Shown here: in pieces, positions 8,215-17,330 of the stretch
Layout: every line of letters starts with the position of its first letter
How positions within the stretch are numbered: the stretch's first letter is position 1
Assembly: GCF_018326005.1 (NCBI RefSeq)
Contig: NZ_AP021903.1
Location: 5,731,001 to 5,795,000 of the forward strand
From: Pseudomonas sp. Seg1
GTDB taxonomy: Bacteria; Pseudomonadota; Gammaproteobacteria; Pseudomonadales; Pseudomonadaceae
Direction of reading: 5' to 3'
DNA length: 64,000 nt
Translations under genes and position numbers: made by a program
The notes under the pieces: generated by a model
Told to the model about the DNA's origin: nothing
The model's input: only the letters and a program-made list of their open reading frames with translations
Databases searched by the model: none

Positions 8215-9225
8215 TTACTCGGTGACCACACTTGGCGAACCAAGGTTGGCCAGGCGCACGCTGTTCTGCACCTGGGCAATTTCACCCGGCGAGCCGATCG
8301 GCCCCAGGCGAACCCGGTGCAGGGTCTGCTGATTGCGCACGATCGAGCTGATGAACACCGGAGCGCTCACCATCCCGCTGAGCTTCGACCTCAGCAGTTC
8401 TGCAGCGTCCGGGTTGGCGAACGCGCCCACCTGCAGATACTGGCCAGTTGCTGTTGCAGAAGCGTTTTTTTTTGCACTCATCGGCACAGGGACGGTGTCA
8501 GAGGCATGTTGTTGCGGCGGCGGCGTCCACTGCTCGACAGTGCCGGCCGAGGCCGTGATCACCGGAGCGCTGTTCTGCGCGACTTGTGGCTCGTTGAGCA
8601 TCAAAGGCGCCGGACGGCCCTTGGCGGCCCACCACTGCTGGGGATCGATGCCCTCGACCTTGACCCGCGCCGTACCGATTTCGGCGTAACCGAGTTTCTT
8701 CGCGGCCGCGTAAGACAAGTCGATGATGCGATCAGAGTAGAACGGCCCACGGTCGTTGACTCGCAGGATCACGCTCTTGTTGTTGTCCAGATTGGTCACC
8801 CGAACGTAACTTGGCAGTGGCAAAGTCTTGTGGGCGGCGCTCATGCCGTACAGGTCATAAACCTCGCCGTTGGCGGTGTTCTGACCGTGAAACTTGGTGC
8901 CGTACCAGGACGCCGTGCCGGAAGCGACGTAGGTCTTGGATTCCTGCAACGGGAAGTAGGTTTTGCCCAGTACGGTGTACGGGTTGGCCTTGTACGGACC
9001 GGTGTGCAGGGTCGGCGTGGCATCAGGAATGCGCGACACATCGACGTCCCACCACGGCGCGCCATCTTTGTGCGCGCGGTTGATATCCAGACCCGGCTGC
9101 GCTCGCACAACGGTATTGGCGGTTTTCGGCGTCGGGGAACGGCTGGTCGTGCAACTGGCGACCAATACCGCCAACGCAGCGAATGCCACCAGCTTCAGGG
9201 GTTTATTGTTAGGCAATGCCCGCAT
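8215..9225 (-). CDS. rlpA: RlpA, septal-ring lytic transglycosylase lipoprotein
   Basis: Outer-membrane lipoprotein that in P. aeruginosa cuts denuded glycan strands at the septum and helps daughter cells separate. The 336-residue product has a signal ending LAVLVASC. A double-psi beta-barrel (about residues 95-190) carries GTASWYGTKFHGQ and RVNDRGPFYSDRIIDLSYAA, with the expected catalytic Asp. A C-terminal SPOR domain (QYLQVGAFANPDAAELL) binds denuded septal peptidoglycan. Its ATG overlaps the mltB stop by 1 nt (TAATG). A stretch TTTTTTTTGC in the middle of the gene (8466-8474) is a possible slippery site but the frame is open. Confidence 0.95.
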   Translation of the reverse strand: MRALPNNKPLKLVAFAALAVLVASCTTSRSPTPKTANTVVRAQPGLDINRAHKDGAPWWDVDVSRIPDATPTLHTGPYKANPYTVLGKTYFPLQESKTYVASGTASWYGTKFHGQNTANGEVYDLYGMSAAHKTLPLPSYVRVTNLDNNKSVILRVNDRGPFYSDRIIDLSYAAAKKLGYAEIGTARVKVEGIDPQQWWAAKGRPAPLMLNEPQVAQNSAPVITASAGTVEQWTPPPQQHASDTVPVPMSAKKNASATATGQYLQVGAFANPDAAELLRSKLSGMVSAPVFISSIVRNQQTLHRVRLGPIGSPGEIAQVQNSVRLANLGSPSVVTE

Positions 9226-10235
9226 TACTTGACGCCCCGTGCTTGTACCAGCTGTTCAGACAGTTGATGTACGGCCATGGCGTACATCACGCTGCGGTTA
9301 TAACGCGTGATCGCGTAGAAATTCTTCAGGCCCATCCAGTATTCAGGGCCGTTGTCGCCTTCGAGGCGAAATGCAGTAACCGGCATATCATCGCGCAGCG
9401 CATCATGACTTGACCAGCCCAGCGCTCGCAACTCTCCAACCGTCTTTGTCGGCTCGATGCCGGTGGTCAGACCTTCATCGACCTGCTCGCCGCGCACATC
9501 CGCCCGGCTGACCACCGGCTCACCGGCGACCCAGCCGTGACGCTTGAAATAACTCGCGACGCTGCCGATCGCATCATCCGGGTTGTTCCAGATATTGATG
9601 TGGCCGTCACCGTCGAAGTCCACCGCATAGGCGCGAAAGCTGCTCGGCATGAACTGCGGCAAGCCCATGGCCCCGGCGTACGAGCCTTTGAGCGTCAATG
9701 GATCGACCTGCTCTTCACGGGCCAGTAGCAGGAACTCACGCAGTTCCTTGCGGAAAAATTCGGCACGGGGAGGATAGTCGAATCCGAGCGTGGACAAGGC
9801 ATCGATCACCCGGTAATTACCGGTATTACGTCCGAAAAAGGTCTCAACGCCGATAATCGACACGATGACTTGTGCCGGCACGCCGTATTCCTGCTCGGCA
9901 CGCGCCAGAGTGGCCTCGTGCTGACGCCAGAAGTCCACACCTCGCGCAATGCGCGCGTCAGTGATGAACATCGGGCGATATTCTTTCCACTGTTTGACCC
10001 GCTCGGCGGGTCTGGAGATGGCGTCGAGAATCGCCTGTTTGCGCTGAGCCTCGCGGAAAACACCCATCAATTGCTCACCGGCGAAACCGTAGTCGCGGGT
10101 CATTTCACCGACGAATTCGGCCACCTGAGGTGAGCCTTCGTATTCGCCGGCCAGCGCTTCCTGGACGCTGCCCAGCAGGCCCATCAGGCCAACCAGCGGC
10201 GCGCATCGAGTCGCCCAGCCACGCATTACTTGCAT
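9225..10235 (-). CDS. mltB: Membrane-bound/soluble lytic transglycosylase B (MltB/SltB1)
   Basis: Peptidoglycan lytic transglycosylase. Catalytic Glu region: IIGVETFFGRNTGNYRVIDAL. Family signature: AGAMGLPQFMPSSFRAYAVD followed by DGDGHINIWNNPDDAIGSVASYF. The start at 10235 has GAAGAG upstream and follows the rodA stop by 17 bp, and the next ATG (10226) is also possible. The N-terminal hydrophobic segment (LVGLMGLLGSVQEALA) looks like a Sec signal and no lipobox cysteine is obvious, so this is closer to P. aeruginosa SltB1 than to E. coli lipoprotein MltB. Its operon with rodA and mrdA links it to cell-wall elongation. Confidence 0.92.
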   Translation of the reverse strand: MQVMRGWATRCAPLVGLMGLLGSVQEALAGEYEGSPQVAEFVGEMTRDYGFAGEQLMGVFREAQRKQAILDAISRPAERVKQWKEYRPMFITDARIARGVDFWRQHEATLARAEQEYGVPAQVIVSIIGVETFFGRNTGNYRVIDALSTLGFDYPPRAEFFRKELREFLLLAREEQVDPLTLKGSYAGAMGLPQFMPSSFRAYAVDFDGDGHINIWNNPDDAIGSVASYFKRHGWVAGEPVVSRADVRGEQVDEGLTTGIEPTKTVGELRALGWSSHDALRDDMPVTAFRLEGDNGPEYWMGLKNFYAITRYNRSVMYAMAVHQLSEQLVQARGVK

Positions 10236-10252
10236 TGAACTCTTCACCTTAT

Positions 10253-11395
10253 TCAAACCTGTGCGATCCACTTGCGATGGGTATGGATCGACATCAAAAC
10301 CCCAAACGCTGACAGCAGCGTCACCAGCGAAGTTCCTCCGTAGCTAATGAATGGCAACGGCACCCCTACGACCGGCAACAGGCCACTGACCATACCGATG
10401 TTGACGAAAACGTAAACAAAAAACGTCATGGTCAACGCGCCAGCGAGCAATTTGCCGAACAGCGTCTGTGCCTGAGCGGTGATCACCAGCCCCCGGCCGA
10501 TCAATAAAAGGTAAATCAGCAGCAGCGCGCAGATGCCCACCAGACCGAACTCTTCGCCCAGTACGGCAATGATGAAGTCGGTGTGGCTCTCCGGCAGGAA
10601 GTCCAGGTGCGACTGGGTGCCGAGCAGCCAGCCCTTGCCGAAGACACCGCCGGAACCGATGGCGGCTTTCGACTGAATGATGTTCCAGCCCGTGCCGAGC
10701 GGATCGCTTTCCGGGTCGAGGAACGTCAGGATTCGTTGCTTCTGGTAGTCGTGCATGATGAAGAACCACATGGCCACGGCCACGGGTACGGCAGCCGCCA
10801 GCACGCTGAGAATCCAGCGCCAGCGCAAGCCGCCCATGAACAGCACGAACGCGCCACCAGCGAGAATCAGCAGCGAGGTGCCGAGGTCGGGCTGACGCAC
10901 GATCAGAATGAAGGGCACACCGATCAGCATCAGGCTGATGCCGACATGCTTGAGTTGCGGCGGCAAGGTCCGTTTGGACAGATACCAGGCAATGGTCGCC
11001 GGCATCAGGATCTTCATGAACTCCGAGGGCTGGAAGCGGATCACCCCGGGGATGTTGATCCAGCGCGTGGCACCCATGGCGTTGTGGCCCATGATGTCCA
11101 CCACCATCAGCAGCACCACGCCGATCACATACCCGAGCGGCACCCAGCGCGCCATGAAACGCGGCTCGAACTGGGCGATGACGATCATCGACACCAGACC
11201 GATGCCGAACGAAGTGGCCTGCTTGGCCAGCAGGTCCCAGCTCTTGCCGCTGGCCGAATACAACACGAACAGGCTGCCGGCGGCGAGGATCAGCAGCAGG
11301 ATCAGCAACGGGCCATCGATATGCAGTCTTTGCAGCAGCGTCGCGCGGCGACGCATCACATCCTCACTGGAGAGCATGCGATCAAAATTATTCAT
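10253..11395 (-). CDS. rodA: Rod-shape SEDS glycosyltransferase RodA
   Basis: Polytopic SEDS-family peptidoglycan polymerase that works with PBP2 in the elongasome. The product is 380 residues with about ten hydrophobic segments. Recognisable parts are HIDGPLLILLLILAAGSLFVLYSASG at the N-terminus (quoted only in part as a marker), FQPSEFMKILMPATIAW, and the C-terminal PLPFISYGGTSLV. The start at 11395 (MNNFDRMLSSEDVMRRR) overlaps the mrdA end by 8 nt, consistent with coupling. It is followed by mltB and rlpA. Confidence 0.95.
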   Translation of the reverse strand: MNNFDRMLSSEDVMRRRATLLQRLHIDGPLLILLLILAAGSLFVLYSASGKSWDLLAKQATSFGIGLVSMIVIAQFEPRFMARWVPLGYVIGVVLLMVVDIMGHNAMGATRWINIPGVIRFQPSEFMKILMPATIAWYLSKRTLPPQLKHVGISLMLIGVPFILIVRQPDLGTSLLILAGGAFVLFMGGLRWRWILSVLAAAVPVAVAMWFFIMHDYQKQRILTFLDPESDPLGTGWNIIQSKAAIGSGGVFGKGWLLGTQSHLDFLPESHTDFIIAVLGEEFGLVGICALLLIYLLLIGRGLVITAQAQTLFGKLLAGALTMTFFVYVFVNIGMVSGLLPVVGVPLPFISYGGTSLVTLLSAFGVLMSIHTHRKWIAQV

Positions 11396-13283
11396 CACGG
11401 GCCGTAGCCTCCGCACTGATTGGGCTGGCGTATTCGGCCTTCAAACGTCCGTCCTGATCGAGCAGCCAGGCGTCCATGACCTGACGCACCACTGGCGCGG
11501 CAACGCCGGAGCCGGATTCACCGTTCTCGACCATCACCGACACGACGATTCGCGGGTCATCGGCCGGGGCGAAGCCGACGAACAAGGCGTGGTCACGATG
11601 GCGCTCCTGAACCTTGGAGCGGTCGTACTTCTCGCCCTGCTTGATCGCCACCACCTGCGCCGTACCCGATTTACCGGCGATACGGTATTGCGCGCCAATG
11701 GCCGCTTTGCGCGCGGTGCCGCGGGCACCGTGCATCACTTGCTGCATGCCGTGGTTGACCTTGGTCCAGTCCGACGGATCACGCAGGATAATGTCCGGCA
11801 TCGGGTTTTCGTCCACCGGCTTCACCCCTTCGAGGGATTTGGCCAGGTGCGGGCGGTTCCACACGCCTTTGTTGGCGACCAGCGCCGTGGCCTGGGCCAG
11901 TTGCAGCGGGGTTGATTGCATGTAGCCCTGGCCGATCCCGAGAATCAGGGTTTCGCCCGGGAACCAGGCCTGCTTGCGGGTCGCACGTTTCCATTCGCGA
12001 GACGGCATCAGGCCAGGAGATTCTTCGAACATGTCCAGCGAGACCTTCTGGCCGATGCCGAACTTGTTCATGTAAGCCGACAGCCGATCGATGCCCAGCT
12101 TGTGCGCGAGGTCGTAGAAATAGGTGTCGTTGGAACGCATGATCGCCGTATCGAGGTCGACGAAGCCGTCACCGGTGCGGTTCCAGTTACGGTACTTGTG
12201 ATCGTAGTTCGGCAGCATGTAGTAACCCGGGTCGAACACCCGGCTCGACGCCGTCACCACACCCGAATCGAGACCGGCAATCGCCACCGCCGGCTTGATC
12301 GTCGAACCCGGCGGGTACAGACCGCGCAGCACACGGTTGAACAGCGGCCGGTCGATGGAATCGCGCAGCTCGGCGTAGGCCTTGAAGCTGATCCCGGTGA
12401 CGAACAGGTTCGGGTCGAAGCTCGGCTGACTGACCATGGCCAGCACTTCGCCGGTCTTCGGATCCAGCGCAACCACCGCACCACGACGCCCGCCGAGCGC
12501 AGCTTCGGCCGCTTCCTGCAATTTGATGTCGAGGCTGAGGACAATATCCTTGCCGGGAATCGGATCGGTACGCTTGAGCACGCGCAAGACGCGGCCACGG
12601 GCGTTGGTCTCGACTTCTTCGTAACCGACCTGACCGTGCAACTCCGGCTCGTAGAAACGCTCGATACCGGTCTTGCCGATGTGGTGGGTGCCGCTGTAGT
12701 TGACCGGATCGAGGCTTTTCAGCTCTTTCTCGTTGATCCGCCCCATGTAACCCACCGAGTGCGCGAAGTGCGCGCCCTGTGGATAGTGACGAACCAGTTG
12801 CGCGACCACTTCAACGCCGGGCAGACGGAACTGATTCACCGCGATGCGGGCGATCTGCTCTTCGGTCAGCTCGAACAGGACCGGCACCGGCTCGAATGGC
12901 CGGCGCCCCTGACGCATGCGTTTCTCGAAGATCACCCGGTCCTCGGGCGTCAGTTCCAGCACTTCGACGATCACATCGAGCACTTGCTGCCAGTCGCCGG
13001 AGCGCTCGCGGGTCATGCTCAGGCTGAAACTCGGCCGGTTGTCCGCCACCACCACACCGTTGCGGTCGAAAATCAGCCCGCGCGTCGGCGGAATCGGCTG
13101 AACGTGGACGCGGTTGTTTTCCGACAGCGTCGAGTGGTACTCGTACTGGATCACCTGCAAGTAATACAGCCGCGCAATCAGCACACAAATCAGCGCCACC
13201 ACCACAACGGCCCCGAACACGACGCGGCTACGCACCAGACGTGCGTCCTTTTCGTGGTCCTTGATGCGGATCGGCTGAGACAT
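11388..13283 (-). CDS. mrdA: Penicillin-binding protein 2 (elongation transpeptidase)
   Basis: Class B PBP that cross-links peptidoglycan during cell elongation with RodA. The product is 631 residues. One N-terminal TM anchor (VVFGAVVVVALICVLIARLY) precedes the pedestal domain. The transpeptidase motifs are STIK in YPPGSTIKPAVAIAGL, SND in IMRSNDTYFYDLA, and KSG in IAGKSGTAQVVAI. The start MSQPIRIKDHEKD at 13283 is the conserved one. It is flanked by rlmH upstream and rodA downstream, the standard Pseudomonas order. Confidence 0.96.
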   Translation of the reverse strand: MSQPIRIKDHEKDARLVRSRVVFGAVVVVALICVLIARLYYLQVIQYEYHSTLSENNRVHVQPIPPTRGLIFDRNGVVVADNRPSFSLSMTRERSGDWQQVLDVIVEVLELTPEDRVIFEKRMRQGRRPFEPVPVLFELTEEQIARIAVNQFRLPGVEVVAQLVRHYPQGAHFAHSVGYMGRINEKELKSLDPVNYSGTHHIGKTGIERFYEPELHGQVGYEEVETNARGRVLRVLKRTDPIPGKDIVLSLDIKLQEAAEAALGGRRGAVVALDPKTGEVLAMVSQPSFDPNLFVTGISFKAYAELRDSIDRPLFNRVLRGLYPPGSTIKPAVAIAGLDSGVVTASSRVFDPGYYMLPNYDHKYRNWNRTGDGFVDLDTAIMRSNDTYFYDLAHKLGIDRLSAYMNKFGIGQKVSLDMFEESPGLMPSREWKRATRKQAWFPGETLILGIGQGYMQSTPLQLAQATALVANKGVWNRPHLAKSLEGVKPVDENPMPDIILRDPSDWTKVNHGMQQVMHGARGTARKAAIGAQYRIAGKSGTAQVVAIKQGEKYDRSKVQERHRDHALFVGFAPADDPRIVVSVMVENGESGSGVAAPVVRQVMDAWLLDQDGRLKAEYASPISAEATARDE

Positions 13284-13293
13284 GAGGGCAGGC

Positions 13294-13761
13294 TTACTTG
13301 TGGTAAGGGTGACCGGACAGCACGGTCCAGGCACGGTACAACTGTTCGCCGATCAGGATCCGCACCAGCGGGTGCGGCAGCGTCAACGGTGACAACGACC
13401 ATCGCTGATCAGCGCGGGCGCAGACTTCCGGCGCCAGACCTTCCGGTCCACCGACCATGAAATTGACCGTGCGCGAATCCAGCCGCCAACGGTCGAGTTC
13501 GACCGCAAGCTGCTCGGTGCTCCAGGGTTTGCCGTGGACTTCCAGCGTGACGATCCGCTCGTTCGGCCCGACCTTGGCCAGCATGGCTTCGCCTTCCTGG
13601 CGGATGAAACGGGCCACGTCGGCATTCTTGCCACGGGTGTTGAGCGGTATTTCCACCAGTTCCAGCGCCAGCTCGGACGGAAGACGCTTGGCATATTCAT
13701 GCCAGCCTTCTTCCACCCATTTGGGCATGCGTGAACCGACGGCGATCAGTCGCAGTCGCAC
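13294..13761 (-). CDS. rlmH: 23S rRNA pseudouridine-1915 N3-methyltransferase
   Basis: SPOUT-class methyltransferase that acts on helix 69 of assembled 70S ribosomes. The 155-residue length and N-terminus [19 protein letters not shown] are typical. The trefoil-knot SAM-binding signature [14 protein letters not shown] and the C-terminal [24 protein letters not shown] (abridged) with the conserved terminal His-Pro-Tyr-His are intact. It lies directly downstream of rsfS (9 bp). Confidence 0.96.
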   Translation of the reverse strand: MRLRLIAVGSRMPKWVEEGWHEYAKRLPSELALELVEIPLNTRGKNADVARFIRQEGEAMLAKVGPNERIVTLEVHGKPWSTEQLAVELDRWRLDSRTVNFMVGGPEGLAPEVCARADQRWSLSPLTLPHPLVRILIGEQLYRAWTVLSGHPYHK

Positions 13762-13770
13762 AGCGATCCC

Positions 13771-14265
13771 TTACAGCTGGTCTTTGTTGAGCTTGGTGAA
13801 ATGCTCGTGGGTGTTTTCCGGGCTGTGGTGCTTGGCGTCGGCCGCACGGCTTTGCTCGGCACCGGCCCACAGGCGCTCCAGGTCGTAGAACTGACGCGCC
13901 GAGGCAGTCATCATGTGCACGATCACCAGATCGAGGTCGAGCAGTACCCAGTCGCTGTCGCCCTTGCCTTCTTCGCCCAGCGGCTTGGCGCCCTGCTTTT
14001 TCACTTCTTCGCGAACCTTGTCGAGCATCGCGTTGATCTGGCGATTGGACGTACCGGTGGCGATGATCATGTAGTCAGTGATGCTTTGCTTGTCGCGAAC
14101 ATCAATGATTTGAATGTCCTGCGCCTTGACGTCTTCCAGGGCTGCAACAGCGAGCTTGACCAGTTCGTCACCTTTCAGCGGCTCGTTGGTGTTGACCGGC
14201 TCTGGCAGCGGAGCGCTCTTGAATGTGCCTTTGCGCTTAACTTTGGTTTGGTCTTTGTCAGTCAT
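13771..14265 (-). CDS. rsfS: Ribosomal silencing factor RsfS
   Basis: Binds ribosomal protein uL14 on the 50S subunit and blocks subunit joining when nutrients are scarce. The core (about residues 30-135) contains DIQIIDVRDKQSITDYMIIA, TGTSNRQINAMLDKV and DWVLLDLDLVIVHMM. At 164 residues it is longer than many homologues. The N-terminus has a basic, Pro-rich extension (KVKRKGTFKSAPLPEPVN) and the C-terminus an Ala/His-rich tail, both likely flexible. The start at 14265 (MTDKDQTK) excludes a longer, non-conserved upstream stretch. Operon nadD-rsfS-rlmH. Confidence 0.93.
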   Translation of the reverse strand: MTDKDQTKVKRKGTFKSAPLPEPVNTNEPLKGDELVKLAVAALEDVKAQDIQIIDVRDKQSITDYMIIATGTSNRQINAMLDKVREEVKKQGAKPLGEEGKGDSDWVLLDLDLVIVHMMTASARQFYDLERLWAGAEQSRAADAKHHSPENTHEHFTKLNKDQL

Positions 14266-14337
14266 ATAAAACTCGTTTTGCTCATATTTTCGGCGGCTTG
14301 GCGACACGTGGATTCGTATCAGTGAAGCACGCCTTGT

Positions 14338-15060
14338 TCAGTTCGACGCACGATACAGACCGTGCGCATCGATGTAGGCCAGGACCGCGTCGGGCACCAG
14401 GAAACGTACCGACTTACCGCTGGCCAGCAGTTGACGGATCTGGGTGGCGGAGACCGCGAGCGGAGTCTGCCAGACGAATGCAATCTGTCCGCTCGGCCCT
14501 TTCAGGGCCAGCGGGTCGCTCACCGAACGCGCTGCCAGCAGGTTGCGCAAGGCATCCGGCGGTTCGCTGTCGGCGTCCGGGCGCTGTAGCACCAGGATAT
14601 GGCAATGCTGGAGCAACTCTTCCCAGCGGTGCCAAGTGGGCAGGCCGCAAAATGCGTCCCAGCCCAAAAGCAGAAAAACCTGGGTCTCGGCGGGCATTTC
14701 GGCACGCATCAACTCCAGGGTATCAATGGTGTAGGACGGTTTGTCCCGCTGCAATTCGCGGGCGTCCACCACCAGCGGCGGCACTCCGGCCACCGCGCAC
14801 TCGACCATCGCCAGCCGGTCCTGCGCCGACACCTGCGGCGTATCGCGATGCGGCGGCCGCGCGCTCGGCGTCAGGCGCAACTCATCAAGCGCCAGCGCCT
14901 CGGCGACTTCCAGCGCACCGCGCAAATGGCCGATGTGCACCGGATCGAACGTTCCGCCCAGCACGCCGATACGTCGGGGGCGAGACTCGCTGCCGGTTTG
15001 CGGCGCTGTCAGGTCGAGGTCGGTCAAGTCAGACCGGCGCCTGGCCGCGCAACTGGCCAT
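14338..15060 (-). CDS. nadD: Nicotinate-nucleotide adenylyltransferase
   Basis: Transfers AMP from ATP to nicotinate mononucleotide in NAD synthesis. Nucleotidyltransferase motif [20 protein letters not shown] and the C-terminal [17 protein letters not shown] (ISSTxIR-type) are present. The first about 28 residues ([17 protein letters not shown] onward) precede the usual N-terminus and overlap the proA 3' end by 32 bp, so the true start may lie downstream at a non-ATG codon. The enzyme body is complete at about 210 residues. Confidence 0.93.
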   Translation of the reverse strand: MASCAARRRSDLTDLDLTAPQTGSESRPRRIGVLGGTFDPVHIGHLRGALEVAEALALDELRLTPSARPPHRDTPQVSAQDRLAMVECAVAGVPPLVVDARELQRDKPSYTIDTLELMRAEMPAETQVFLLLGWDAFCGLPTWHRWEELLQHCHILVLQRPDADSEPPDALRNLLAARSVSDPLALKGPSGQIAFVWQTPLAVSATQIRQLLASGKSVRFLVPDAVLAYIDAHGLYRASN

Positions 15061-16300
15061 CTCCGACCACGATGTACTTCTCGCAGGTCAGTCCTTCGAG
15101 GCCCACCGGGCCGCGGGCGTGCAGCTTATCAGTAGAAATGCCGATCTCGGCACCCAATCCGTATTCAAATCCATCGGCGAAGCAGGTCGGGGTGTTGATC
15201 ATCACCGACGCCGAGTCGACTTCGGCCACGAACCGGCGGGTGTCGGCGAGGTTTTCGCTGACGATCGAGTCGGTGTGGCGCGAGCCATAATGGTTGATGT
15301 GTTCGATGGCCTGGTCCAGACCGTCGACCACGCGGATCGACAGGATTGGCGCCAGGTACTCGGTGCTCCAGTCGTCTTCGCTGGCCGCTACGGCCTCGAT
15401 AATCGCCCGGGTGCGCTCGCAACCACGCAGCTCAACGCCTTTTTCGCGGAACTGGGCGGCCATCGACGGCAGGAAATCCTTGGCAACAGTTTGATCGACC
15501 AGCAATGTCTCCATCGCACCGCAGATGCCGTAGCGATAGGTCTTGGCGTTGAAGGCGATACGCTGGGCTTTCGCCAGATCGGCGTGAGCACTGACGTAAA
15601 CGTGGCAGATGCCGTCCAGATGTTTGATCACCGGCACGCGGGCATCGCGGCTGATGCGCTCGATCAGGCCACGGCCACCGCGCGGCACGATCACATCGAC
15701 GTACTCGGGCATGGTGATCATCGCGCCGACGGCGGCACGGTCGGTGGTTTCGACCACTTGCACCACGGCAGCGGGCAATTCTGCCTCGGCCAGACCGCGT
15801 TGAATGCAGGCAGCAATGGCACGGTTGGAGTGAATCGCTTCCGAGCCACCGCGCAGGATGGTTGCGTTGCCAGACTTCAGGCACAGGCTGGCGGCATCGA
15901 TGGTCACGTTGGGACGGGACTCGTAAATGATCCCGATCACCCCCAGTGGCACGCGCATCTTGCCAACCTGAATCCCCGACGGGCGGAAGCTCATGTCACG
16001 GATTGCCCCGACCGGATCCGGCAATGCAGCCACCTGGCGCAAACCAACGATCATGCCGTCGATGCGTGCAGGGGTCAGCTCCAGACGCTCCAGCAGTGCC
16101 GGCTCCAGACCATTGGCGCGACCAGCGGCCAGATCCCGTTCATTGGCTGCGGCCAGCTCCGCGCGAGCAGCGTCCAACGCATTGGCAGCGGCCTGCAAGG
16201 CGCGGTTTTTCTGCGCGGTGCTGGCACGGCCGATGACCCGGGAGGCTTCGCGGGCGGCGCGACCCAATCGGGTCATGTAGTCAAGAACGGACTCAGTCAT
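15029..16300 (-). CDS. proA: Gamma-glutamyl phosphate reductase
   Basis: NADPH-dependent reduction of gamma-glutamyl phosphate to glutamate semialdehyde, the second step of proline synthesis. The 423 residues belong to the aldehyde dehydrogenase superfamily. Markers: [20 protein letters not shown] (substrate/phosphate loop), [15 protein letters not shown], the catalytic Cys in [13 protein letters not shown], and [20 protein letters not shown]. The start MTESVLDYM at 16300 follows 'cagcagacc'. It is followed by nadD with overlap, as in other pseudomonads. Confidence 0.95.
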   Translation of the reverse strand: MTESVLDYMTRLGRAAREASRVIGRASTAQKNRALQAAANALDAARAELAAANERDLAAGRANGLEPALLERLELTPARIDGMIVGLRQVAALPDPVGAIRDMSFRPSGIQVGKMRVPLGVIGIIYESRPNVTIDAASLCLKSGNATILRGGSEAIHSNRAIAACIQRGLAEAELPAAVVQVVETTDRAAVGAMITMPEYVDVIVPRGGRGLIERISRDARVPVIKHLDGICHVYVSAHADLAKAQRIAFNAKTYRYGICGAMETLLVDQTVAKDFLPSMAAQFREKGVELRGCERTRAIIEAVAASEDDWSTEYLAPILSIRVVDGLDQAIEHINHYGSRHTDSIVSENLADTRRFVAEVDSASVMINTPTCFADGFEYGLGAEIGISTDKLHARGPVGLEGLTCEKYIVVGDGQLRGQAPV

Positions 16301-16477
16301 GGTCTGCTGGGGTCTTGGCAAAGAGGAAAGCGGCAGATTATAGCTGTCGCGTCCCGGGACTAACAGCGGTGACGGGCGGATGGTCGAAATGGATTGCGAA
16401 TTGCCAATGTTCAGCCGTAATTAAGCCTCGGATTGTTATCATTCCGACCTTCTCAGCCTGGATATACCCTGCCTGCC

Positions 16478-17197
16478 ATGTCCAACCTGACCATTCGCAA
16501 CAGCGCCGAGCGCCTGCCATTGGGCCTTCCGGACGCTTTTTTCGACCGTGACGCGCAGCTGCTGGCCCGGGATCTGCTGGGTAAAGTCATCCGCCACCGG
16601 GTCGGCAATCTGTGGCTGAGCGCGCGAATCATCGAAACCGAAGCCTATTACTGCGAAGAAAAAGGCAGTCACGCCTCCCTCGGATACACAGAAAAACGTA
16701 AAGCTTTGTTTCTGGATGGTGGCCACATCTATATGTATTACGCCCGCGGCGGCGATTCGCTGAACTTCAGTGCGCAAGGGCCCGGCAATGCGGTACTGAT
16801 CAAATCGGCTTATCCGTGGGTCGATGAAATCAGCGGCCCGGCGAGTCTGGCGCAGATGCTGCTGAACAATCCGGATGCACAAGGTCGTCCGCGCCCGTCG
16901 CAGAAACTCTGCGCCGGCCAGACATTGCTGTGCAAGGCGCTCGGCTTGAAGGTGCCGGTATGGGACGCCAAGCGTTTCGACCATGAGGTGCTATTGGTGG
17001 AAGATACCGGGCCGGCGCCCTCGCACATCATTCAAACCACGCGTTTGGGCATCCCTCACGGTCGTGACGAGCACTTGATGTATCGCTTCGTCGACGCTGC
17101 TTACGCTCAATGGTGCACGCGGAACCCGCTGCGCCGGGGTCAGGTCGAAGGTCGCGATTATTTTGTATTGCCCACGTCGGAAGCAGATTTGAAGTAG
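16478..17197 (+). CDS. mpg: 3-methyladenine DNA glycosylase (AAG/MPG family)
   Basis: Base-excision repair glycosylase that removes alkylated and deaminated purines. The 239-residue product shows DLLGKVIRHRVG, the catalytic-Glu motif ARIIETEAYYCEEKGSHAS, GGHIYMYYARGGDSLNFSAQ and GIPHGRDEHLMYRFVD. The start at 16478 (MSNLTIRNSAERLPLG) is the conserved one. An upstream in-frame ATG at 16433 adds residues that do not resemble the family. It is divergent from proA, with a promoter presumably in 16301-16477. Confidence 0.92.
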   Translation: MSNLTIRNSAERLPLGLPDAFFDRDAQLLARDLLGKVIRHRVGNLWLSARIIETEAYYCEEKGSHASLGYTEKRKALFLDGGHIYMYYARGGDSLNFSAQGPGNAVLIKSAYPWVDEISGPASLAQMLLNNPDAQGRPRPSQKLCAGQTLLCKALGLKVPVWDAKRFDHEVLLVEDTGPAPSHIIQTTRLGIPHGRDEHLMYRFVDAAYAQWCTRNPLRRGQVEGRDYFVLPTSEADLK

Positions 17198-17207
17198 AAG
17201 GAATTCC

Positions 17208-17300
17208 CTGTGGGAGCGAGCCTGCTCGCGAAAGCGCTCGGTCAGCCATGGTTATTTCGCCTGACACTCCCTTTTCGCGAGCAGGCTCGCTCCCACAAGG
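17208..17300. repeat. REP pair (REPIN)
   Basis: CTGTGGGAGCGAGCCTGCTCGCGAAAGCG and its inverse TTTTCGCGAGCAGGCTCGCTCCCACA flank a short spacer between mpg and the DedA-PAP2 gene. This is the GTGGGAGCGAGC class of REP doublet. Confidence 0.85.
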
Positions 17301-17330
17301 GCCAATTGAAGATTTGATGGAGTTGTTTGT

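Noticed and set aside
8466..8474. A run of T within rlpA as a possible programmed or mutational frameshift.
   Set aside because: The reading frame is open through it and the C-terminal SPOR domain is in the same frame.
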